A DNA stretch of 64,000 nucleotides. It comes from Bact-08 sp964533215. GTDB taxonomy: Bacteria; Bacteroidota; Bacteroidia; Bacteroidales; UBA932. The position numbers were made by a program, and so were the translations under genes. Of this stretch, positions 34,729 through 44,559 are shown in pieces (within the stretch, counting starts at the first letter, position 1; every line of letters begins with the position of its first letter). The stretch is from the NCBI GenBank assembly GCA_964533215.1, contig CAZHLJ010000001.1:1317061-1381060 (forward strand), written 5' to 3'. Below the pieces are notes generated by a model, which worked only from the letters and a program-made list of their open reading frames with translations, did no database searches and had not been told where the DNA came from.

Positions 34729-37608
34729 TTATTCAACAAAAATCTCATCGATAAAGATAAATCCTTCTCCACCTGCTCCTGCGTGCCAATCGGGAATTGT
34801 ACCGAAATTACGGGCAGTAATTTTTACATATTTGGTCATTACCTTAAGATTATCTAAACAAAGATCGTGGATCTGGAGCGTGTAATCTTTGGGGTCAACG
34901 CTGTGACAAACCCGTCCAATAGGAGTGAATTTGATCCCGTCTGATGATATGGAAAATTCCACATATTCGGGCATCCATATCCAGGACTTGGCATCCTGAA
35001 GGAATCCGGCACCTATCCTATGAATCAGTTTCTCTGTTTTTATTTCAACTATAGCTTCAAAATCAGTTCCCTGATACCCTTGCCATCCGCCAAGACGAAA
35101 ATTAAGAGATCCGCGGATCCCGTCAATAAGTCCTTGAGCTCCTCCGGCATTATATTGAGGATTGAATTTAGAGAGTAAACTTATTTTTAGGTTAGAATTT
35201 ATCTTGTCGAGCGAAGTGTTGACCAAAAAGCTCTCCCTTCCTCTCTTGTCTATGCAGCAAGCTTTGATAATGGAGCTTTTGTCTATCATAAATGGAGAAT
35301 CGTATCTGTCAAATTCATCATTGTCAACTGCGTACCATATAGAATAGTCAGGGCTCACAGACTTTATCGATACTTCGGTGGAAATTCTGAATATGTTGCC
35401 AGGTGTTTCAAACCAAGGGTTGATAACAAAAGAAGAGTCATTTATGAATGAACGAGGTCTATCCTGAGGATTGGTCGCAAAATCACTGTTAGGCGTTTGG
35501 CTCATTTCAAAGCAGAGCGTACTTCCTGACGTGATGTCAGAGTGTTTTATAAAAGACTTTGTGTATGGATTTCCGTTAAGTGTCGCCGACTTTATATATA
35601 TGCCATCATCACTGGCTCCGGGTGCTTCAATTGTGAATTTTCTCTGATCTTCAAGGTTTATCACAGCTTTTGAGAAGAGAGGTGACCCAAGCACGTATGT
35701 GTCGTCGCCTGGGGTGACAGGATAGAAGCCCATTGCACTCATTACATACCAAGCCGACATCTGACCGCAATCGTCATTGCCGCAAAGTCCATCAGGAGCA
35801 CAAGTGTAGAAAGTTTTCATAATCTTTCTGACCAACTGTTGTGTCTTCCAAGGCTTACCTGCATAGGCGTAAAGGTAGGCAGTATGATGGCTGGGCTCGT
35901 TACCATGCGCGTACTGGCCGATCAGACCGGTGATATCAACCTGTGTACGTCCGGTGGTTTTGTCTGAGGCAGAGAAAAGTTCGTCCAGTTTTGCCGAATA
36001 TTTCTCATCTCCGCCCAACATTTTTATATGGCTTTCTATGTCCTGAGGAACATAAAAGCTGTACTGCCATGAGTTTGCTTCAGTAAAGTGTACGTTCACC
36101 TCAGATGGGTTAAATGGGGTAAGCCATTGCCCGTTTATTTTCGGTCGCATGAATCCGGTCTGTGGATCGAATATGTTTTTGTAATGCTGTGCACGCTTAA
36201 TGTATATGTCAGACAGATCTTTGATCCCTTGTCTTTTTGCGACCTGTGCAATGCACCAGTCGTCGTAGGCATATTCCAGGGTCTTTGAAACGGATTCATG
36301 CTCCAGTTCCGCCGGTACATAGCCATTTTCTATATTAAAATCAATCCCGTACTCTTTTTTATTAGAACTGCTAACCATTGCATCCATAGCCTCATTAATG
36401 TCGAATCCACCTATGTTCTTGCATACAGCATCAGCAATTACAGAGACAGAGTGATACCCTATCATGCAGTTTGTCTCATTTCCGGATAGTTCCCAGATTG
36501 GTAATTTACCGGCTTCGCGGTACATTGAGAGGAATGATCTGATAAAATCAGTAGTGCGTTTCTGTTCTATAATCGTAAAGAGGGGGTGAAGTGCCCGATA
36601 TGTGTCCCACAAAGAGAATACTGAATATTGCTCGTATCCTTCGGCTTTGTGCACCTCCCTGTCCATGCCCCGGTATTCCCCATTTGCATCGGAATAGAGG
36701 TTAGGAGAGATGGCTGTGTGGTAGAGTGCGGTGTAGAATGTTTTTTTATTTTCGGAATTTGTCGAGGTAACCTCAATTTTTCCAAGATAGTCGTTCCAAG
36801 CCTTTTCAGTACTAGCCTTCAGTTTATCGAACTCATAACCTTTTAATTCTGAGTATAGGTTTTCCTTTGCATTATTTTCGGAAACAGACGATATCCCGAC
36901 CTTAACCAAAACAACATTATTCTTCTTTTCTGCAAAACTCAGCAATGCTTTATTGCCTTGTACATTTGTTTCTTTAATGGGCGATGAGAACTCCATATAG
37001 AAATATACAATCTGGTCAGTAGCCCAGTCACGGGATCGTCTGAATCCTTGGATAGTATGATCGTCCACGATTTCAAGCCTTGAATCAAGAACCTGGTCTC
37101 TGTGTGTGAGGTCTATAATAAGCTGAGGAGCAACATTTTTTTGAAAAGTGTATTTGTGTAAGCCAACTCTTTTCCCGGCAGTAAGCTGTGCCAGGACCTC
37201 CCATTTGTCAAGAAATACTTCGTAATAACCTGGAGAGGTCTTCTCTTTTGAATGGCTGAATGCCGATTTGTACAATTCATTATCAATATCAGAGTTGAAA
37301 TACCCTTTTACCGGCATTACCAGGATATCGCAATAGTCAGCACAGCCAGTACCACTAAGGTGTGTATGGCTGAAACCGTATATCGTTGAATCGGAATAGT
37401 GATATCCTGAACATCCGTCCCAACCGCTGAGCCTTGTGTCCGGACTGAGCTGAACCATTCCGAAAGGGTAGGTGGCCCCAGGAAATGTGTGACCGTGGAG
37501 ATCTGTACCTACAAATGGATTGACAAACTCTATGTAAGAATTGTTTTGGGAATATCCGGCAATTGACAATATCAGCGCCAGAACGGTAATGAGGTTGTGT
37601 TTAGCCAT
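34729..37608 (-). CDS. Secreted GH92 alpha-mannosidase
   Basis: 959 residues with a signal peptide (cleavage near YSQ, residue 21). GH92 enzymes remove alpha-linked mannose with inversion and need calcium. Family motifs are NPFVGTDLHGHTFPGATYPFGMVQLSPDT, in which the two-domain enzyme starts, then GFSHTHLSGTGCADYGD-like GCADYCDILVMP, SLWDTYRALHPL and CGNDDCGQMSAWYV. The last 190 or so residues look like a discoidin/F5-8-type binding domain (FRLGGWQGYQGTDFEA, VKITARNFG). It probably trims N-glycans or yeast mannan. First gene of a unit with galK. Confidence 0.93.
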   Translation of the reverse strand: MAKHNLITVLALILSIAGYSQNNSYIEFVNPFVGTDLHGHTFPGATYPFGMVQLSPDTRLSGWDGCSGYHYSDSTIYGFSHTHLSGTGCADYCDILVMPVKGYFNSDIDNELYKSAFSHSKEKTSPGYYEVFLDKWEVLAQLTAGKRVGLHKYTFQKNVAPQLIIDLTHRDQVLDSRLEIVDDHTIQGFRRSRDWATDQIVYFYMEFSSPIKETNVQGNKALLSFAEKKNNVVLVKVGISSVSENNAKENLYSELKGYEFDKLKASTEKAWNDYLGKIEVTSTNSENKKTFYTALYHTAISPNLYSDANGEYRGMDREVHKAEGYEQYSVFSLWDTYRALHPLFTIIEQKRTTDFIRSFLSMYREAGKLPIWELSGNETNCMIGYHSVSVIADAVCKNIGGFDINEAMDAMVSSSNKKEYGIDFNIENGYVPAELEHESVSKTLEYAYDDWCIAQVAKRQGIKDLSDIYIKRAQHYKNIFDPQTGFMRPKINGQWLTPFNPSEVNVHFTEANSWQYSFYVPQDIESHIKMLGGDEKYSAKLDELFSASDKTTGRTQVDITGLIGQYAHGNEPSHHTAYLYAYAGKPWKTQQLVRKIMKTFYTCAPDGLCGNDDCGQMSAWYVMSAMGFYPVTPGDDTYVLGSPLFSKAVINLEDQRKFTIEAPGASDDGIYIKSATLNGNPYTKSFIKHSDITSGSTLCFEMSQTPNSDFATNPQDRPRSFINDSSFVINPWFETPGNIFRISTEVSIKSVSPDYSIWYAVDNDEFDRYDSPFMIDKSSIIKACCIDKRGRESFLVNTSLDKINSNLKISLLSKFNPQYNAGGAQGLIDGIRGSLNFRLGGWQGYQGTDFEAIVEIKTEKLIHRIGAGFLQDAKSWIWMPEYVEFSISSDGIKFTPIGRVCHSVDPKDYTLQIHDLCLDNLKVMTKYVKITARNFGTIPDWHAGAGGEGFIFIDEIFVE

Positions 37609-37680
37609 GTTTAAATTCCAATAATTAATGATTGTTATACAAAATTAGCTAATTTTGAAACCATTATTAAATAATTGTTT

Positions 37681-38052
37681 ATGAAAGTAGCTGTACCTAC
37701 CAGAGGTAATTTTGTTGATGATCATTTTGGTCATTGTGAGGCATATACGATTTTTACAGTCGATATAAATAATAAAATCATAGAGTCAGAAATATTGCCA
37801 TCTCCACAGGGTTGCGGGTGTAAAAGCAATATTGCATCAGTGCTGGAACAAAAAGGAGTGACTGTAATGCTTGCAGGAAATATAGGAGAAGGTGCTTTTA
37901 ATGTCCTGACCAGTCATGGTATTGATGTTTATAGAGGTAATACCGGAGATGTAAGGCAACTTGCAGAATCTTTCATACAAGGTAAAATAAGCGACTCCGG
38001 CAAAGGCTGCGATAGTCACGGCAAGCAAGATGAAGGACATGTTTGTAAATAG
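37681..38052 (+). CDS. NifX/NafY-type dinitrogenase cofactor-like protein
   Basis: 123 residues from the ATG at 37681; an ATG two codons upstream is possible. The fold motif KVAVPTRGNFVDDHFGHCEA, with H-C and later GCGCKSNIASVL and AGNIGEGAFNVLTSHGIDVY, marks the NifB/NifX/MTH1175-like family that binds iron-sulfur or Fe-Mo cofactor precursors. The tail has extra Cys/His (KGCDSHGKQDEGHVCK) and may bind metal. No other nif genes are near, so a nitrogenase role is unlikely; a general Fe-S or molybdenum carrier is more plausible. Confidence 0.85.
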   Translation: MKVAVPTRGNFVDDHFGHCEAYTIFTVDINNKIIESEILPSPQGCGCKSNIASVLEQKGVTVMLAGNIGEGAFNVLTSHGIDVYRGNTGDVRQLAESFIQGKISDSGKGCDSHGKQDEGHVCK

Positions 38053-38090
38053 AGGTCAGACACAAATATATTTTGAGAACATTCTGCTGT

Positions 38091-39773
38091 ATGAAAAAAA
38101 CATATATTTTTTTTATCCTGTTCCTCTTTTCGATAAAGGTTTATGCTGATAATCTTTCCTCGTGCAATAAAATTCCGGATAACGACCTTGTTACAATAGG
38201 CAAAGTCTGGGGATTCCTCAAGTATCACCATCCCGCAGTTACTTCAGGCAAAAAGGATTGGGATCAGGAGCTCTTAAAACTGCTGGACAGAATAAATGTA
38301 AGGCAGGACTGTTCAAGCCTGAATTCAATACTTGAACGATGGGTTGACGAGCTTGGGCCGGTTACTGTTGCCAACCAAAAACCAGAGTACAAAGCTGACG
38401 ATATTAAACTTATGCCCGACAATGATTGGATCCTGGATACTGCACGGTTAAGTAAGGGTCTAAGTTCAAAACTTGTAAGTATCGAATCTGCAAAGCGGCC
38501 AGGAAGACAATATTATTTTTATGATGTTTCAAAGCAAGGGCTGGAAATGTCTGCCAATGAAATTACTTACGAAGGTGCTGACGTAAATTGTAACTTGCGT
38601 TTATTATCGTTATATCGATTCTGGAATATTATCCAATATTTTTATCCTTACAAATATGCTATAGGCGTAAGTTGGGATGATATACTGACCAGATACGTTC
38701 CTGTAATGATAAAGCCTCAGACCAATAAAGAATACATTCTGAATCTGATGCGATTAACGGCAGAAGTAAATGATGCACATATAGCTTTAAGAGAGCAGGA
38801 TTGGGTTTTCGGAAAAAACTATTTGCCGTCTGCATTGTCAGTTATTGAGAATAAGGTGTTGGTTACAGATTATTATGATAAAAACCTATCTTTAGAAAAC
38901 GGAATTAACGTTGGGGATGAAATTTTAGAGATCAATGGAGTTCCAGTAAATAAACTTCTCAGTAATTTGCTCCCATATTGTTCCGGGGTAAACTTGCCAA
39001 CAAGATTAAGAATAGCTTGTGATAAAATTGTACTTACAGACAGCGCTGATATCTCCTTGACAATCTCAAACAGCAATGGTGTAGTAATAAAAAAGACAAC
39101 TTGCTTTTCGCCTGGAATTTTAAATGTAAAGACAAAATATCAGGCTAAAAAAGAACCGGTTATAATAGAAAACAATATTGCTTATATTTATCTGGGCAGT
39201 CTGAAAATAGATGCGTTAGACAAGAAATTGCCGGAAATCCTGAAAACTTCTGGTCTGATCCTCGATTTAAGAGGTTATCCTGTTGATGACTCAATCTATT
39301 ATTTATTCGACTATTTACTGCCAAAGGAAAAAAGAAAATTTTATCAGGTAACTGTTCCAGATGCTTCCAGACCGGGATGTTTCCGTTTTCAGAAGGAGTC
39401 TCCTTCTCACTTCGTTTTCTCTGAGTTAAAAAAAGGGAACAGGTATAATGGGAAAGTCGTTGTACTAGTTGATGAACACACTCAAAGTGAAGCAGAAATG
39501 TGTGCTATGATGGCATCAGTGATTCCCAATGTCACTATTATCGGATCTCAGACAGCCGGCACAGATGGACCTGCGGCGCCGCTATATCTTCCAGGAAATG
39601 TATTGGTGCTTATAACGGCTGCAGGTGTATATAATCCTGACAGGTCGGAAACGGTACAAGTAGGAATAAAAATTTCTGAGCAGGTTAACCGGACAATTGA
39701 AGGTATTAGAACAGGTGTTGATCCACTTGTCAAAAGAGGGGTTGAAATAATTCAGGGAGAAACTGTAAAATAG
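38091..39773 (+). CDS. Secreted S41-family (C-terminal-processing-like) peptidase
   Basis: 560 residues from the ATG at 38091 (MKKTYIFFILFLFSIKVYAD, a good signal peptide); the ATG at 38073 would add six residues ahead of it. A PDZ-like segment lies near 270 (NGINVGDEILEINGVPVNKL). The S41 core has AYIYLGSLK, GLILDLRGYP, VVLVDEHTQSEAEMCAMM with the Ser nucleophile, and GSQTAGTDGPAAPLYLPG. It acts in the envelope. A helical N-terminal domain (WGFLKYHHPAVTSGKKDWD) is typical of the Bacteroidetes subgroup. It is followed by a small membrane ORF. Confidence 0.9.
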   Translation: MKKTYIFFILFLFSIKVYADNLSSCNKIPDNDLVTIGKVWGFLKYHHPAVTSGKKDWDQELLKLLDRINVRQDCSSLNSILERWVDELGPVTVANQKPEYKADDIKLMPDNDWILDTARLSKGLSSKLVSIESAKRPGRQYYFYDVSKQGLEMSANEITYEGADVNCNLRLLSLYRFWNIIQYFYPYKYAIGVSWDDILTRYVPVMIKPQTNKEYILNLMRLTAEVNDAHIALREQDWVFGKNYLPSALSVIENKVLVTDYYDKNLSLENGINVGDEILEINGVPVNKLLSNLLPYCSGVNLPTRLRIACDKIVLTDSADISLTISNSNGVVIKKTTCFSPGILNVKTKYQAKKEPVIIENNIAYIYLGSLKIDALDKKLPEILKTSGLILDLRGYPVDDSIYYLFDYLLPKEKRKFYQVTVPDASRPGCFRFQKESPSHFVFSELKKGNRYNGKVVVLVDEHTQSEAEMCAMMASVIPNVTIIGSQTAGTDGPAAPLYLPGNVLVLITAAGVYNPDRSETVQVGIKISEQVNRTIEGIRTGVDPLVKRGVEIIQGETVK

Positions 39774-39796
39774 ACATTTAGATAACATTATAAAAA

Positions 39797-40042
39797 ATGA
39801 AAAGAACAATAATATTTTTACTCCTTTCTATAGTTGCTTTTGTATTGGATTACAAGATTGATTTTTACAGAATATGGTTTGCTTATGTGCTATTTACCTG
39901 TGCAATAATATATTATGTTTATTTAAGGCTTGTGCGAAGCGGTAAAATAAAAGAAAAATATAAAGTACAGATTGATTACTTTTTTTTGACAATAAACTCA
40001 ATTGCTTTTGCTGTAACTACTAAACAAATATTCTTTAGTTGA
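39797..40042 (+). CDS. Small membrane protein, unknown
   Basis: 81 residues with hydrophobic stretches near 5-18, 26-46 and 60-76 and a basic loop (RLVRSGKIKEKYK) between the last two. No family recognised. It starts 23 bases behind the S41 gene and may be co-transcribed. AT-rich like its downstream neighbours. Confidence 0.6.
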   Translation: MKRTIIFLLLSIVAFVLDYKIDFYRIWFAYVLFTCAIIYYVYLRLVRSGKIKEKYKVQIDYFFLTINSIAFAVTTKQIFFS

Positions 40043-40090
40043 AAATAAATTTCCAGTGAAGTGGAGGCCAAAGTCTGGATTATTTTCAGT

Positions 40091-40120
40091 CTAGGTGTGG
40101 AGTTTCGGATGCTGCACCGG
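40091..40120. repeat. Fragment D of the palindromic repeat family
   Basis: GGTGTGGAGTTTCGGATGCT, followed by GCACC, at 40094-40118 closely matches the reverse complement of 44063-44088 in copy C (GGTGTAGGTTTTCGGATGCTGCACC). Only this arm is present. The rest of the gap 40043-40329 shows nothing I can assign. Confidence 0.5.
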
Positions 40121-40329
40121 GTTTAGATTTCTTGTATAAGGTGTAAAGACTTCTTATCATATTTTTGTCGGACACTCACTATAACAAACACAATTATTTC
40201 ATAATTTTAGTTATTTTAAAAGTCTAGTAATGAAATAATAAGAAATATTTATTATATTCGAAGTCAACATAACTCACAATAGTCAGCGCTTCTTATGAGA
40301 GTGTAAACAGCCCTCTAATTATAATATTT

Positions 40330-41556
40330 ATGAATCATATTCGATTTTATTTTATTATTATTATATCAGCAACAATCGTATTAAGTTGCTCGCAGAAAAA
40401 AGAAGCAGCCCGAGCTTATTTCACTATCGACCCTAAAGACAGAAAAGTTTCAGTCCCTGTTAATTTGAACGACTCTATTCCTGCAAAATTCAGTTTTGAT
40501 ACTGGTGGCCATCTTGTTCTTGACTCCGCACTTGTTGCTGACCATCCGTCAATTTTAGAGAATATTCCCGTTTCTCCTGATACAATTCCTACTGGATCAG
40601 GTTGGTCAAAAAAACGTGTACCAGGTTTATTCTTTAAAAAGATTTCTCAAAAATTGAAAATTGGAAATTCTTCTGCCAAATATACTTGGATGACGATATT
40701 CAATTATAAAAAACACTTCAACAATCCTTCTGGTGACGAAGGAGTGTTCAATATTCCGCCGGATGACTCCGTAAATGTTTGGGAATTAAATTTTGATTAT
40801 AATTTTTTAGAAGTACATAATGCAGACGGATTTAAAATGCCTGAGAATACACTCACTTATCCTCTTATATGGCCTAAAAATGAACCACGATATTATGTCG
40901 AGCTTCCTTTAAAAATACTATATTCAGATGGGGATACACTATCGATTACTAAAAAACCTTTTTTTATTGATTTAGGAATGGCTTGGGACATTGTATTAAA
41001 TGTACGTAATCCGGAATTTGGTTTTTTTGATAAAAAGGCAGATGCTGTCTGGACAAAATTCCTTGATAGTTATACTAAACATTATAAAGTAAAATGTACT
41101 CTTTCTGATAATTTCTCTATGGATTCCTTACGTATATATACTTATAATTTCCCCAATTATCCATATCCTGCATATATGCTGGGATTGAATTTTTTAAAAC
41201 GGTTCAATGTGTTTTTCGATATGAAAAACAGGCGATTAGGATTACAGCCGGTTAAGCATTTTCAAAGAGTAATTAATCCTTTACATCCTAGATATTACTT
41301 TAATATTCAAAAAAATACTACCGGGAAATTCATCATAACTGATATTGCGGATTATAAAGAAAATTATTTTAAGTCAACCGACTTACGTGAGGGAGATGAA
41401 GTTGTTATGATTAATAAAATGCCTGTTCAAAGTGTAACTCCAATAATTTTTAACAAGTTTTTAAGAAGGGACATAATGGTATTTGATCTTAAACGGGAAG
41501 GAAACCTGCAGAGGATAACCGTAAAGGTTAATCGTAACGAAAAACATGGCGATTGA
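40330..41556 (+). CDS. Retropepsin-like aspartic protease with C-terminal PDZ domain, lipoprotein
   Basis: 408 residues. A lipoprotein signal ends at C20 (IVLSC). Soon after comes AKFSFDTGGHLVLDS, which supplies the D-T-G of a retropepsin-like aspartic protease half, and a second strand set (FFIDLGMAWDIVL, DLG instead of DTG) may be the second half. The C-terminal 70 residues are PDZ-like (DLREGDEVVMINKMPVQS). Aspartic-protease-plus-PDZ proteins are common in Bacteroidetes envelopes, but their substrates are unknown. The gap to the next gene is 41 bases, so both could share a transcript. Confidence 0.72.
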   Translation: MNHIRFYFIIIISATIVLSCSQKKEAARAYFTIDPKDRKVSVPVNLNDSIPAKFSFDTGGHLVLDSALVADHPSILENIPVSPDTIPTGSGWSKKRVPGLFFKKISQKLKIGNSSAKYTWMTIFNYKKHFNNPSGDEGVFNIPPDDSVNVWELNFDYNFLEVHNADGFKMPENTLTYPLIWPKNEPRYYVELPLKILYSDGDTLSITKKPFFIDLGMAWDIVLNVRNPEFGFFDKKADAVWTKFLDSYTKHYKVKCTLSDNFSMDSLRIYTYNFPNYPYPAYMLGLNFLKRFNVFFDMKNRRLGLQPVKHFQRVINPLHPRYYFNIQKNTTGKFIITDIADYKENYFKSTDLREGDEVVMINKMPVQSVTPIIFNKFLRRDIMVFDLKREGNLQRITVKVNRNEKHGD

Positions 41557-41597
41557 AAATATAGTTTTATTAAGCCATATTAAAATATTAGACCACT

Positions 41598-44009
41598 ATG
41601 AGAAAATTAGCATTTGTACTAGGGCTTATTATAACTCTCCATACAGCAATTTTTGCTCAGAATGTTGATTCCTTAAAATTAAACTATAACTATTTTTCTC
41701 AATACCTCTCTCCGGAGAAATTATACCTTCATATAGACAGAAATATTTTTGCCCCGGGAGAGACAATATGGTTCAAGGGATACCTTGAGAATAAATCATA
41801 CCACTCGGTTATGCCAACCAGCAATTTTGCTTACGTTGAACTTTTGTGCGATACCGTTATTTCCAGAATTATGCTGAAGAAAGTGGATGAAGGATTTGAA
41901 GGACATCTGCCGTTGCCGGATGGGATAATTCCCGGGGAGTATATATTACGTGCTTATACCAACTGGAATAAAAACATGCCTGCAGAGTACATGTTTTATT
42001 CAAAAATACGGATTGTAGATTCCAATAATCCGTCAGAAAAAGAGCCGGTAAGCAAAAAAGATGATTTAAAAATTGACTTCTACCCTGAGAGCGGGAGGTA
42101 TTTTGCAGGTATGATGGCTACAATTGCATTCAAGACAAATTACAACAACATCAAAGGATATATCCGGAACAGCAAAGGGGATAAGGTTACTGATTTTTGT
42201 ACAGAGCACGACGGGATGGGTAGAATTATATTTTTTCCGGTAGAAGGGGAGAGATACTACGCAAAAGTTTCTTCCGGCGAATATTCGGATAAAATATATG
42301 AACTTCCGGAACCATCTGCCGACGGAGGGATGATCAACATCAAAAGCAATCAGGATGCTTTTATAATACAGTCGTATGTATCACATCGAGCTGCTTCCCT
42401 CGTTCTACACAACGGTTCGGAAATCTATTATTGCGAACCGGTGAATCAGGTAAGCAGTATTATCAGAGTTGACAAAAGAAATCTTTCCAGAGGGATCAAT
42501 CATGCTTTGTTGATATCGCCAAATGGAGAGATACTGGCAGAGAGGCTTTTCTTTGTCTATGATAAGGAAGGTGTCAGGACAAACTTTAAATTTAACAAGG
42601 ATATTTATGGGAGGAGAGAAAAAGTGACTGTAAGTGCCACAATCAAGGATCTTAACGGGGATCCTCTTGCAGGAGAATTTTCAGTATCGGTTTTAGATGG
42701 TAATTTCCAGGATTTTTCGCAGGAAGAAAATATCGATTCATATATGATGATTTCCAGCGAGCTGAAAGGTAAAATAAGTAATCCGGATTATTATTTTGAT
42801 AATTCAGTCCCTCTGAATGAAAGGCAACGTGCAGCAGATCTGTTAATGATGGTTCAGGGGTGGAGGTATTATGATGTACTTTACTTGTTCAGCCATCATC
42901 CACAGGTTAAGTATGGGAAGGAATTCACACAATCAATATCAGGTTCTGTAAAAACCATGATGGGTCGTAAAACTAACGGATCCTCAATAATTATGTTTTC
43001 GCCTGAAATCGGGTTAAGTTATAAGAAAGACTTTGGAGGTAGTGATTTTTATATAGACAGTCTTGATTTTCCAGATGGAACGCCTTTTTTTCTGTTGGCT
43101 AACGAGCAGGTCGGTAAAAAGAATCTGACAGCTAATATAGAGAACGATGTCTTTGCACCCTGTTTTAAATATGCTCAATTCTATTGCATACCTGCAATTA
43201 GTATAAGTGAAGAAGGAATCGGAACCGGATCAGGCATCCGAAAATTAAATGTATTTCCTATTAGTAACAATGATTCCATAAAAATCATAAAATTAAAAGA
43301 GGCAGTTGTCACGGCAAGCGCATATTATATGCCCAAGCATAATCCTTCACCTTACGGTCAATCTTTTGAACGGTGGAATGTAAAAGAGAGAGAAGAACTT
43401 GAAAGGGATGACTCTAAGGAAGTTCAGGATTATTTAGTTCAAAACTACCCGAGCTTTTTTAAAATGGATGATCAAATTTACAGCAGACGAATCGGAAGCA
43501 TACAACAAATAACGCAACCAACAGGGGAACAAGAGACAATAATAACCAATAATGAACCAATTTTATATGTTGACGGAGTAAGATGGTCTACAAAAGATTT
43601 AAGGGGTATGAATGTGAGAGATATTGAAACATTGATAGTATTGAAAGGAAATGATGGAGTACTATACAAATCTGTGTGGGGCGTTATTCTTATATCGACT
43701 CGCAGAGGTGATTCAGAAACGGATAAGCAGAATATAAAGTCAAAGGGTGTTGTAATAAATCCTCTGGGATGGCAAAAACCAACCAGATTTTACTCACCTG
43801 TTTATGATACTCCTGAAATGTATAATGCATCCAAACCTGATTACCGGACCACTGTTTATTGGAACCCTTCTATTAAAACAGATGAAAAAGGTTTTGTCAC
43901 AATTGAGTTTTATACTTCGGACTATAAAAAACCATGCATCATCAGAATCGAGGGACGGACATCAGATAACAGATACATCAGTAAAACAACTTATTTGCAG
44001 GTAGAGTAA
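41598..44009 (+). CDS. MG2-like and TonB-plug-like envelope protein without a barrel
   Basis: 803 residues with a signal peptide (LHTAIFAQ). The N-terminal part has a macroglobulin MG2-like beginning (LYLHIDRNIFAPGETIWFKG), followed by several beta-sandwich domains (VDSNNPSEKEP, GVRTNFKFNKDIYGRREKV). Near 655-705 a TonB-receptor plug-like segment occurs (ILYVDGVRWSTKDLRGMNV and VILISTRRG). The end (WNPSIKTDEKGFVTIEFYTSD) again resembles an alpha-2-macroglobulin domain. There is no outer-membrane barrel. This arrangement is a known but poorly characterised Bacteroidetes surface family; its ligand is not evident. Confidence 0.8.
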   Translation: MRKLAFVLGLIITLHTAIFAQNVDSLKLNYNYFSQYLSPEKLYLHIDRNIFAPGETIWFKGYLENKSYHSVMPTSNFAYVELLCDTVISRIMLKKVDEGFEGHLPLPDGIIPGEYILRAYTNWNKNMPAEYMFYSKIRIVDSNNPSEKEPVSKKDDLKIDFYPESGRYFAGMMATIAFKTNYNNIKGYIRNSKGDKVTDFCTEHDGMGRIIFFPVEGERYYAKVSSGEYSDKIYELPEPSADGGMINIKSNQDAFIIQSYVSHRAASLVLHNGSEIYYCEPVNQVSSIIRVDKRNLSRGINHALLISPNGEILAERLFFVYDKEGVRTNFKFNKDIYGRREKVTVSATIKDLNGDPLAGEFSVSVLDGNFQDFSQEENIDSYMMISSELKGKISNPDYYFDNSVPLNERQRAADLLMMVQGWRYYDVLYLFSHHPQVKYGKEFTQSISGSVKTMMGRKTNGSSIIMFSPEIGLSYKKDFGGSDFYIDSLDFPDGTPFFLLANEQVGKKNLTANIENDVFAPCFKYAQFYCIPAISISEEGIGTGSGIRKLNVFPISNNDSIKIIKLKEAVVTASAYYMPKHNPSPYGQSFERWNVKEREELERDDSKEVQDYLVQNYPSFFKMDDQIYSRRIGSIQQITQPTGEQETIITNNEPILYVDGVRWSTKDLRGMNVRDIETLIVLKGNDGVLYKSVWGVILISTRRGDSETDKQNIKSKGVVINPLGWQKPTRFYSPVYDTPEMYNASKPDYRTTVYWNPSIKTDEKGFVTIEFYTSDYKKPCIIRIEGRTSDNRYISKTTYLQVE

Positions 44010-44060
44010 CCTTGGCAAAGTGAAGTTGCTGTTGCAGTGCAAAGTGTAGCAAAAACAGGA

Positions 44061-44498
44061 CAAGGTGCAGCATCCGAAAACCTACACCTTAACTGATATT
44101 GAAATTTTCCGCTCAACCTACTTTCTTATTTGAACTGTATTTTAACACCTTCCCAATTAGTCAAGGGGATAAAAAAAGAAAAAGTGTAGGTTTTAGGATG
44201 CTCCAAAATTCCACACGCCTTGCATCTCAATGTAATGAATATGCTGGAGAATCCGAGGACATTGCAAAGGAACGTTTGGGTACCCGCTTAGTGAGTGACT
44301 CGTAAAAAAACACCTTAGCGACCTTGACTCCTATTCTATATCAGCATAAACAAAAGGGTCGCATGTGTTTTTTAGAGGAACGAACGCGTAGCGGGTAAAT
44401 GTGGTTGCCATGTCCGAAGATCTACAGCAGTTCAAATAGAGATGCAGGGCCATGAACGTAGATATCCAAAAACCAAACTTTTTCTCAACAGTACCTTG
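44061..44498. repeat. Palindromic non-coding repeat, diverged copy C
   Basis: The gap 44010-44640 holds a third copy of the element seen at 3.3 and 9.6 kb. In order it has CAAGGTGC (44061), a partial arm CATCCGAAAACCTACACC, a second start CAAGGGGAT (44162), AAAAGTGTAGGTTTTAGGAT, GGGTACCCGCTTAGTGAGTG, CGTAAAAAAACACC, CAGCATAA, GTGTTTTTTAGAGGAACGAACGC and GATATCCAAAAACC, ending in GTACCTTG (44491-44498). The order and spacing of the blocks follow copies A and B, although the sequence has diverged. Long frames are absent. It lies between a convergent protein gene and the ssrA terminator. Confidence 0.7.
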
Positions 44499-44559
44499 AC
44501 TACAAGCGAGTAAGCGTGGTCGCAATGCCTTAAAGCACACTAGATATTAAGGTAGTTCC

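Noticed and set aside
37681..38052. Nitrogen-fixation locus
   Set aside because: The NifX-like protein stands alone; no nifHDK, nifB or nifE/N genes are present.
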